DNA of 64,000 bases. Source: Puccinellia tenuiflora (Eukaryota > Streptophyta > Magnoliopsida > Poales > Poaceae). Every line of letters starts with the position of its first letter. The first letter of the stretch is position 1. Below are positions 56,801 through 64,000 of this stretch, one piece after another. Location of the stretch: contig QRDG01000940.1 in assembly GCA_012064385.1 (NCBI GenBank), positions 186,001 through 250,000 of the forward strand. Direction: 5' to 3'. Below the pieces are notes generated by a model. The model saw only the letters and a program-made list of their open reading frames with translations, had not been told where the DNA came from and did no database searches. The position numbers were made by a program, and so were the translations under genes.

Positions 56801-57705
56801 ACGTGAGGTAAAGGTTTAACCGCGCCCGCTTGCCGGCCTTCCCCGGAAGAGGGCCACTCAGGTGAGCCGGACGGTACCAATGGGTAAATTAGTACACCCC
56901 TGCAGGGTTAATCTTTTCGAAAAGCCGTGTCCACGGTTATGGACAACTTGGGAATAGACGATAAGATCATAGAGAATCTTAACCTAATTGATATGGCAGC
57001 TAAAGGTTGCATAACCACGTGTGTTAAAGGTTCACTTCCTCGAGGGTGATTCGAGGGAGTGCCTTTGGTGAAGATGAGTGGTTGGTTACAAAAGGGTTCA
57101 ATGAGGACCAAAGTTGACAGATGATGATACTCTCTTACCCCCTTTATAAAAATACTCTGATTAGATGAATGCCATGTGTCTTTTATGTTTCGGTTTATGA
57201 AAGTTAGCTTTATGCAAAAGAAATACATATAAAGCTTTAGAGCCTCCGTCAGTCATTGGGCCTATATCGCCCTACTAAACTTGCGAGTACATCGTACTCA
57301 GTCTCTCTTTGCTGCCTCTATGTTTTTGTATTTCAGAGGAGGACGACACCGAGCAACTAGGTGGTTTCTTCGTTGACATCGACTACTAGTCTGGGGTTCC
57401 CAGGTGGCAGCTTGGGACCGTGGAACAAGCTGGCTTGGGTGATGTTTATTGTAGGCCTCTTAGGCCATATATTTGCTTCTTGTTGTTAGACAACACTACC
57501 CGCTTCCGCTTGTTGAATTGTTAGACAACTAGCCGGCTTGGGTGTAATTTGTATTCTTCTCATTATATGAGTTGCTATATGTTTTGTGTCGTAGAGTCAT
57601 GCTTTGTGCCAGTTCTGTTCCACAAGTCTCGATCTTTGTTTTATACATTGATGGTTGTGTCGAATACATAGCCTCTCTGTATAATTACGGGGTCGGGGCG
57701 TTACA
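53814..57705. mobile_element. 3.9-kb solo LTR (Tekay/Del-like) inside Tat-2 gag
   Basis: Starts TGTAACAGCCCAGATTTGG and ends GGGGTCGGGGCGTTACA: TG...CA ends with short inverted TGTAAC.CCC. TSD ACCAA is at 53809-53813 and 57706-57710. No protein domain, no PBS or polypurine tract, no second LTR. The interior goes from AT-rich to a very GC-rich block (54500-55400) with spurious long frames, then AT-rich again. Size and ends fit the giant LTRs of Tekay/Del-lineage chromoviruses in grasses; that assignment is inference. Confidence 0.72.
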
Positions 57706-57710
57706 ACCAA

Positions 57711-58776
57711 GCACCCCAGCAGACCGGCTCAGCACTCAAACCGGAACTGCAGCCGAAACAGGCGCCCGCAGGAGAACACCGGTCCGGCGACTCGGCCAGG
57801 ACTGCTCACGGGTGTGAATGCTATCCCAGTGAACGCCCAAGCAAGGCCTGAAGATGTCAACCAAGTGGCCAACATGGCCAACACCAACAACAACTCCAAC
57901 TACCCCGGCAGCAACGCTGGTCCGAGTCGGCAAAATCAATACCGGGAACCTCACCAGAGTTACATGGTCTTTGTGACCGAGCCCAACGACAAGCAGAGTC
58001 AGCACAGGCGTGCGATGGAGGTAAACGCCGTTATGCCGGCAGTGCCGAAATTCATGTACTGGTCCGAGGATGAGATCAGCTGGAGCATTAAGGACCATCC
58101 AAGGGTCATGCCCAACCCAGGAGGTTATGCTCTAGTGTTGGATCCGACATTCGTCGGGCCCAGCATCAACGTCAGGTTTTCCCGGGTCCTCGTTGACGAC
58201 GGGAGCAGCATCAACATCATGTACCGGGATACCATGGTGAAACTCGGCATAACCGAGAATATGATGCAGCCCAGCCGAACCACCTTTCACGGCATTGTGC
58301 CCGGTGTATCACATGCACCCATGGGCACGATTTGGGTTGATGTCGCCTTTGGTGACAAAAGCAACTGCCGGACTGAGAGTCTGCTGTTCGAGGTCGTGGA
58401 TCTCGAGAGCCCGTATCACGCCTTACTCGGCAGACCGGCACTCGCCAAGTTCATGGCGTCTACTCATGTGGCGTACCTGAAGATGAAGCTGCCGGGTCCA
58501 AATGGTGTCATCACCATCTCGGGAGACTACAAGAGTTCCATGGAGTGCGCCTCAGCCGGGTCATCCCTGGCCGAATCACTGGTGATCGCCGCCGAGAAAA
58601 GGAGAATCCATGAGGTGGTGGCTTTGGCCCAGGCATCTCAACTCGGTATGCCGAGTGCGGCTAACCCGCAGCAATCTGCAACCTTCCAGGCGGCGAAGGA
58701 ATCGAAGAAGGTCGGCATCGACGAGGCTAACCCGGAACGCTCCGTCATCATCGGTGCCGGGTTGGACAAGAAATAG
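57711..58776 (+). CDS. Tat-2 gag C-terminus and protease, ending in UAG
   Basis: This is the same frame as gag once the insertion is left out. It completes the zinc-knuckle-like motif (HSNRNC) and then carries the protease: VLVDDGSSINIMYRDTM, FHGIVPGVSHAPMGTIWVDV, HALLGRPALAKFM. It ends GAGLDKK-UAG at 58774-58776. The reading frame continues without shift into ESELINFLRENRDIFAW of the RT region. The aspartic protease matures Gag and Pol. Confidence 0.88.
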
Positions 58777-61700
58777 GAAAGCGAGCTCATCAACTTCCTC
58801 CGTGAGAATCGGGATATCTTTGCATGGTCCAGTCAGGACTTGCTGGGTGTTCCGAGGGAGTTGGCTGAGCACTCTCTGCATGTCAGGCCAGATGCTAGGC
58901 CTGTGAAGCAACCGACTCGGCGTCTCGCCGAAGAAAGAAGGAAGGCGGTGGGTGACGAGTTAGCCAAGTTACTCGCGTCGAATGCCGTTGTGGAAGTGAA
59001 ATACCCGGACTGGTTAGCTAACCCGGTCCTGGTGGAGAAAAAGAAGGAAGAACCGGATGCACCTACTGTCTGGCGCATGTGTATCGACTACACCCACCTG
59101 AACAAGGCTTGTCCGAAAGATCCGTTCCCGTTGCCTCGGATCGATCAGGTGATCGACTCCACGGCCGGATGTCAGTTGTTGTCTTTTGTGGATGCCTACT
59201 CTGGTTTTCACCAGATCCCGTTAAACCCGGATGATCAAATAAAAACTGCTTTTATCACCCCGTACGGGGCTTATTGCTATCGTGTCATGTGTTTTGGTTT
59301 GAGAAATGCCGGCGCTACGTATCAGCGCTGTATGCAGAAATGTTTGCATGATCAGATAGGAAAAAACGTGCAAGTATATGTCGACGACATAGTCATAAAA
59401 ACAAAAGAAAAACATACTCTGCTAGATGATCTCAGAGAAACATTCGCAAACCTGCGGAAATTCCGACTAAAACTTAATCCGGATAAGTGCACATTCGGTG
59501 TGCCGGCCGGCAAGTTACTCGGTTTCCTCGTGTCGAGCCGAGGTATCGAGGCGAATCCGACTAAGATCCGGGCAATAGAAAATATGAGGCTACCGAGATG
59601 CCTCCGAGATGTCCAAAAATTTACGGGTTGCCTGGCCTCCCTGAGTTGGTTTCTAGGTCGGTTGGGAGAAAGGGCTCTACCTTTGTACCAGCTAATGAAA
59701 AAATCTGATAGATTTAGCTGGACCCCACAAGCAGATTCGGCATTCCATGAGTTGAAAAAGGTGTTGGCTACTGCCCCGATATTGGCTTCGCCATTACCGA
59801 GAGAGCCCATGTTGCTTTACATTGCAGCTACTAACCGAGTCATCAGCGTCGTTGTGGTGGTAGAACGAGAAGAAGGGGGAACCACCGTGCAGAGGCCGGT
59901 GTATTACCTGAGTGAGGTACTCTCCACCTCGAAACAAAATTATCCACACTACCAGAAAATGACCTATGGTGTGTACCTGGCGGCCAAGAAACTGAAGCAT
60001 TACTTCCAGGAGCACCCGATAACCGTGGTGAGTGCAGCTCCTATCTCGGAAATCATCGGCAATCGAGACGCAAGTGGCCGAGTAGCCAAGTGGGCTATCG
60101 AGTTGGCGGCATATGCGCCGCAATACGCGAGAAGAGATACCATCAAGTCTCAAGCAGTGGCCGAGTTTCTTGTGGACTGGGCCGAGATGGAATATGAACC
60201 ATCTCTGCCGGACTCCAACTACTGGAGGATGCACTTTGACGGGTCCAAGGTAAAAGAAGGCCTGGGTGCCGGAGTGGTTCTCACCTCGCCAAAGCGAGAC
60301 CAGTTGAAATATGTGCTGCAAGTTCATTTCGCGGCATCCAACAATGTAGCCGAGTATGAGGCATTGATCCACGGACTCAAGGTGGCCAAGGAAATCGGGA
60401 TTCGCCGAATAATCTGTTATGGTGACTCGGATTTGGTGATTCAGCAGACCTCGGGCAACTGGGACGCCCTGGATGCCAACATGGCGGCATACCGGTTCCA
60501 TGTCCAAAAGATCTCGGGGATCTTTGATGGCTGCGAGTTCAATCACATCCGGCGGACCGAGAATGAAAGTGCAGACATGCTATCCAAGATTGGATCATAC
60601 CGACAGGCCATTCCACCCGGAGTGTCTCTGGAGCATCTTCACAAGCCATCAATTAAGCCTTCACCCGAGTCAGACTCAATATTCATCCCGGGTAATCTGG
60701 AATCCGATGTCGTCCCGATGGACGTTGACGTCGGGAGCAAGCCGCTGAACCCGGAGACTGCGCCGCAGGACTCGGGGACTGCGCCGCAGGACTCGGGGAC
60801 TGCTCTGCAGGACCCGGGGACTCCCATGGATGTCTCGTGTGTTATGTCAAACTCAAGAATAGAGTTGGAAAATTGGAAAGCCGCTTGGCGGAACTCGGGA
60901 ATCCTATGGGAGGACTCGGGGACTCGTCAGCCTATGACGGGTGTCGTTATGTCGGTTGAAGCCATGGAGATCGATGAGCCTGAACTCGGAACTCGTCCGG
61001 TACCGACATGGGCCCAACCCATCATGACATTTATGTTGGATGGCACCCTACCGAGTGATGAGATCTCGGCCAGGCAGATACAGAGACGATCCAAGTCTTT
61101 CACCATCATCAACCGAGAGTTATACAAGAGAAGCGTGACCACCGTTCTCCAGCGGTGTGTCGAACCAGAAGAAGGAGAAAAGATCCTCCGAGATATCCAT
61201 CAGGGAGAGTGCGGTCATCACGCTTCTTCCCGAGCCATTGTGGCCAAAGCATTCCGATATGGGTTTTACTGGCCGAGCGCTCTGCAGCAGGCAGAGGACA
61301 TAGTCCGGAAGTGTGAAGGATGTCAAAGATTTGCAAACAAGATTCACATGCCGGCGTCTGCACTCAAGACTATCCCCATCACTTGGCCCTTTGCGGTGTG
61401 GTGTTTGGATATGGTAGGACCGTTTAAACTGGCCCGAGGTAACATGACCCACATATTGGTGATGGTGGACAAGTTCACCAAGTGGATCGAGGTGAAACCA
61501 ATAAGAAGGTGTGATGGCCGAACAGCTGTGTCGTTCTTAAAGGATATTATCCTGAGATATGGGCACCCACACAGCATCATCACTGATAACGGCACAAATT
61601 TCGCCGAGGGAGACTTTGCTCGGTTTTGCCAAGAAAAGAGAATCCGACTCGACCTGGCGTCGGTCGCCCATCCGCAATCGAATGGGCAAGTGGAAAGATC

Positions 61701-62274
61701 AAACGCTCTGGTCTTATCCGGTATAAAACCCCGGCTAATTGAGCCACTGTTACGTGCTCCGGGGTGTTGGCTGGACGAGATCCCGGCGGTACTGTGGAGT
61801 CTGCGGACTACACCGAATCGCTCGACCGGCTATACGCCATTCTTCCTGGTCTACGGAGCAGAGGCAGTTCTGCCAACCGACATAGAGCACGACTCGCCGA
61901 GAGTTGCTTTATATACCGAGTCAGAGGCAAGAGAAGCCCGAGAAAACGATGTCGACTTGCTCGAAGAAGCACGAGAGTTGGCGTTGTCCAAGTCAGCGAT
62001 ATATCAGCAAAATCTCCGACGTTACCACAGTCGGAAGGTGAATCCTCGCAAGTTCCGAGAAGGAGACCTCGTGCTTAGGCTTGTGCAGCGCACGGCCGGG
62101 ATGCACAAGCTATCACCTCCGTGGGAGGGACCGTTTATCGTGAGCAAAGCTTTGAACAATGATGCCTACTATCTTATAGATGCTCAGAAACAGGTGAAGA
62201 ACAGGATGGACCGATCCGGGGAGGAGACCAAACGCCCTTGGAATGTAGCTCTTCTCCGCCCCTTCTACTCTTAA
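58777..62274 (+). CDS. Tat-2 pol: RT, RNase H, archaeal-type RNase H, integrase
   Basis: Open from the UAG to 62274 (about 1165 codons; first ATG 58840). RT: LVEKKKEEPDAPTVWRMCID, FVDAYSGFHQIPL, FGLRNAGATYQRC, VYVDDIVIKT. RNase H: PVYYLSEVLSTSKQNYPHYQ. Second RNase H: WRMHFDGSKV, NNVAEYEALIHGLK, CYGDSD, NESADMLSKIG. A linker holds a short repeat (TAPQDSGTAPQDSGTALQD). Integrase: ECGHHASSRAIVAKAFRYG, KCEGCQRF, WCLDMVGPF, ITDNGTNF, QSNGQVERSN, and LSPPWEGPFIV at the C-terminus. All catalytic residues are in place. As in Tat-1, the natural product would be a Gag-Pol fusion if the UAG is suppressed. Confidence 0.94.
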   Translation, partial: ESELINFLRENRDIFAWSSQDLLGVPRELAEHSLHVRPDARPVKQPTRRLAEERRKAVGDELAKLLASNAVVEVKYPDWLANPVLVEKKKEEPDAPTVWRMCIDYTHLNKACPKDPFPLPRIDQVIDSTAGCQLLSFVDAYSGFHQIPLNPDDQIKTAFITPYGAYCYRVMCFGLRNAGATYQRCMQKCLHDQIGKNVQVYVDDIVIKTKEKHTLLDDLRETFANLRKFRLKLNPDKCTFGVPAGKLLGFLVSSRGIEANPTKIRAIENMRLPRCLRDVQKFTGCLASLSWFLGRLGERALPLYQLMKKSDRFSWTPQADSAFHELKKVLATAPILASPLPREPMLLYIAATNRVISVVVVVEREEGGTTVQRPVYYLSEVLSTSKQNYPHYQKMTYGVYLAAKKLKHYFQEHPITVVSAAPISEIIGNRDASGRVAKWAIELAAYAPQYARRDTIKSQAVAEFLVDWAEMEYEPSLPDSNYWRMHFDGSKVKEGLGAGVVLTSPKRDQLKYVLQVHFAASNNVAEYEALIHGLKVAKEIGIRRIICYGDSDLVIQQTSGNWDALDANMAAYRFHVQKISGIFDGCEFNHIRRTENESADMLSKIGSYRQAIPPGVSLEHLHKPSIKPSPESDSIFIPGNLESDVVPMDVDVGSKPLNPETAPQDSGTAPQDSGTALQDPGTPMDVSCVMSNSRIELENWKAAWRNSGILWEDSGTRQPMTGVVMSVEAMEIDEPELGTRPVPTWAQPIMTFMLDGTLPSDEISARQIQRRSKSFTIINRELYKRSVTTVLQRCVEPEEGEKILRDIHQGECGHHASSRAIVAKAFRYGFYWPSALQQAEDIVRKCEGCQRFANKIHMPASALKTIPITWPFAVWCLDMVGPFKLARGNMTHILVMVDKFTKWIEVKPIRRCDGRTAVSFLKDIILRYGHPHSIITDNGTNFAEGDFARFCQEKRIRLDLASVAHPQSNGQVERSNALVLSGIKPRLIEPLLRAPGCWLDEIPAVLWSLRTTPNRSTGYTPFFLVYGAEAVLPTDIEHDSPRVALYTESEAREARENDVDLLEEARELALSKSAIYQQNLRRYHSRKVNPRKFREGDLVLRLVQRTAGMHKLSPPWEGPFIVSKALNNDAYYLIDAQKQVKNRMDRSGEETKRPWNVALLRPFYS

Positions 62275-63069
62275 GGACCCACTGTATGTATCTCGAAACT
62301 AAGAAATGAAATGTCGGCACCCCGAGAAGAGACTCGGGGACTGCCTTGTTGAACAAATCTGTGTTTATTCTTATTTTTACTTCCTTGTATCGGATGGCTC
62401 TAAAAACCGTATCACCACGTCTGTAAGTATTGTGTGCTGTGTTCTCGTGATCTTGTGACTCGACTGCCTGACACCGAGAAAGGTAGGCAAGAGCAAAGGT
62501 TACCAGGCGCAGTACACAAGAAAACCGACTCGGGGATTCGGTCCAGGAGCGATTCGGTTTCCTTTTTTCTAAGTAATGTGTTCGTGTTGAATGGCTCTAA
62601 AAACTGTGTCGCCATGTCTGTAAGTATTGTATGCTGTGTTCTGGTGATCTTGTGACTCGACTGCCTGACACCGAAAAAGGTAGGCAAGAGCAAAGATTAC
62701 TCGGTGCAGTAAACAAGAAAACCGACTCGGGGACGCGGTCCAGGAGCGATTCGGTTTCCTTTCAATAACTTTATGTCGGATGGCCTTGGCTATTTGCCCA
62801 AGTTTCTAAGTACTGTATGCTGTACAACGGTCGTTTTGTGACTCGACTGCCTGACACCAAGAATGGTAGGCAAGAGCAGAGATGGCAGAAGTATAGTAAA
62901 CAAGAAATTGAACTCGGGGACTCGGTTCAATGTGATCCGGCATGCGGCTAAATTTGTTAAAACTTGCAAAGTAAAAAAGTCAAGTACCAACCATAAAAAG
63001 TGCAAGGTATATATTACATCTGCACCCGGCATTCCGGGGATTTAACGAATTAAGTTTTTTCTTAAAAGT
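62275..63069. repeat. Tat-2 3' tandem repeat, about 190-bp unit, three copies
   Basis: Units near 62391, 62581 and 62770 share GGATGGC(T)CT, AAGTATTGT.TGCTGTGTTC, TTGTGACTCGACTGCCTGAC, GGTAGGCAAGAGCA, AAGAAAACCGACTCGGGGA. Each contains ACTCGGGGA, the same short theme found in the Tat-1 and non-autonomous arrays. It lies between pol and the antisense gene. Confidence 0.85.
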
Positions 63070-64000
63070 TTAAGCAGCAGCGTCCGAGGCCTTTCGGGCA
63101 GAAGGAGAGGCTGGAGTCTCGGTTGCGGTTTCCTCGGCGGTGGACCCGGTAGCAGTGCCGGTGGCTGACTCGGGCGGAGCGTCTGCTGCGATCTCTTCGT
63201 CGACGGCCTCGTCTTCGTCTTCTCCTTCGTCTCCTTCAACCGGGATCTCCTCGGATTGGGGAACCCGGTCGCCAGCGACAAAGGAGTGCACCGGGGCGTA
63301 CTGGATAAGAGCATGGGCAAAGTCTTGACGACGCCGGATGTGATCCGGATCAGTGAGCCACTTTGACCCGTCGCGCAGGGTCTTGAGCTTGTCGAGATCG
63401 AGCTTCTCGTACCAGGATAGCACGTACATCATCGCCTCGTCGGCGCCGACCCGGGCGGCGGATGATCGCCAGTCATCAAGCCTTGCCTCGGAGGCCAGCA
63501 GGCACGTGGCCAGCTCGTCAACAACCAGAGGGGCTTCACTCCCGGGCCAGTGGACGTTGTATGCTCGGATGGCAGCAGTGAGGAGGTTCATCCCGATTAA
63601 TCTCATCGGCCCCAAGCGAGCCTTCAGCGCCACCAGGTGGGTGTCCATATCCCACTCGGCCGAGATAGGGCCACCTAGGATCTTCTCGAACCGGTGCTCG
63701 TTCGCGCTCTTGTCCGCGGCGGCCTTGGTGTGTGGGAAGCGTTCTGAGTAGGGAATGGCTGGCGCCGAAATAAGTTACAGATGAAGAAAGATGAAAGAAG
63801 GAATAAAGGCAGAAGGGAAGAGAGCTTACTGTCCATCTCGGAGTTTATCTTGGAGATGTCCACCAGCCACTGTGCGATCTTGGCCTGCAAAGTTTGAAGC
63901 TCGCTCTTGGCCGAGGTAGCCTCAGACTTGGATTCGGCAAGCGACTCCTGGAGTTTCCGGGTTTCCTCGACTCGGAGCCGCTTTTCCTCGGTAGCGCTCT
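63070..64000 (-). CDS. Tat-2 antisense spliced gene, C-terminal part
   Basis: Minus strand, opposite to Tat-2 gag-pol. The upstream exon (63830-64000, continuing beyond the window) is a coiled coil (LQESLAESKSEATSAKSELQ, LQAKIAQWLVDISKINSEMD). The intron 63744-63829 is GT-AG (donor GTAAGC, acceptor CTACTCAG) and keeps frame. The last exon 63070-63743 reads KRFPHTKAAADKSANEHRFE, then a helical region (WYEKLDLDKLKTLRDGSKWL) and an acidic Ala/Glu/Thr-rich tail to the stop at 63070. Position, orientation and coiled-coil followed by helical exon match the Tat-1 antisense genes, but the sequence is clearly different. Function unknown. The N-terminal domain is not in view. Confidence 0.75.

Larger units (their letters stand above)
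50587..64000 (+). mobile_element. Tat-2: Tat-lineage gypsy element, right end outside window
   Basis: Order: 5' LTR (50587-51491), PBS (51493), gag, protease, UAG, RT-RNaseH-RNaseH-integrase, 3' tandem repeats, and a spliced antisense gene running off the window. It is inserted in a BARE-like LTR; CAGAG at 50582-50586 would be the left TSD. Apart from a 3.9-kb insertion in gag (53814-57705) and the UAG, the sense coding region is open throughout. It is related to Tat-1 but clearly a different family: proteins align motif by motif with many differences, and PBS and LTR differ. Confidence 0.92.

Overview
This window looks like nuclear intergenic DNA of a grass, most likely a Pooideae species (Triticeae/Aveneae-like). 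It consists almost entirely of nested transposable elements. The evidence for a grass is a Stowaway MITE with the CTCCCTCCGTTCC terminus, CACTA-type sequence with TTTGCCGAGTG hairpins, a BARE/Angela-like copia LTR, an Athila/Sabrina-like solo LTR, and several Tat-lineage Ty3/gypsy elements with two RNase H domains. I see no intact ordinary host gene, no rRNA or tRNA gene, and no CRISPR array. All family names come from recognition of sequence motifs; no search was run.

Left part (1-12.7 kb): a Helitron-like candidate carrying gene-like fragments (305-5615), AT-rich degenerate repeats, a MITE split by a Stowaway, a solo LTR of 1547 bp with target-site duplication (TSD) ATGCC, a duplicated LTR-like promoter region, a CACTA terminus, and two Mutator-like foldback elements. 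The second foldback is a hairpin of about 1 kb.

Middle (12,688-37,831): a four-level nest. A decayed copia element was entered by an Athila-like solo LTR (TSD TCCCT). That was entered by a minus-strand Tat gypsy element, Tat-1 (TSD CCGGA). Tat-1 was entered by a related non-autonomous element with its own minisatellites (TSD GCGGG). Tat-1 carries, antisense to its own gag-pol, a multi-exon gene with canonical introns and its own G-box/TATA promoter, plus a second small spliced antisense gene.

Right part (37.8-64 kb): a hAT MITE (TSD TGAACTGG), a tRNA-derived SINE (TSD of 14 bp) and a CACTA element. The CACTA is interrupted by a hAT element (TSD GTACTAGT), a young complete gypsy element, gypsy-3 (TSD AATAC), and a BARE-like LTR. 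The BARE-like LTR was hit by a second Tat element, Tat-2, whose gag zinc knuckle was split by a 3.9-kb solo LTR (TSD ACCAA). Tat-2 runs off the right edge and also carries a spliced antisense gene.

Two themes stand out. In all three gypsy elements the gag-protease and RT-RNaseH-integrase segments lie in the same frame, separated by one stop codon at the protease/RT junction (UAG, UAG, and UAA followed directly by AUG). In both Tat elements an intron-containing gene lies antisense between pol and the 3' LTR.
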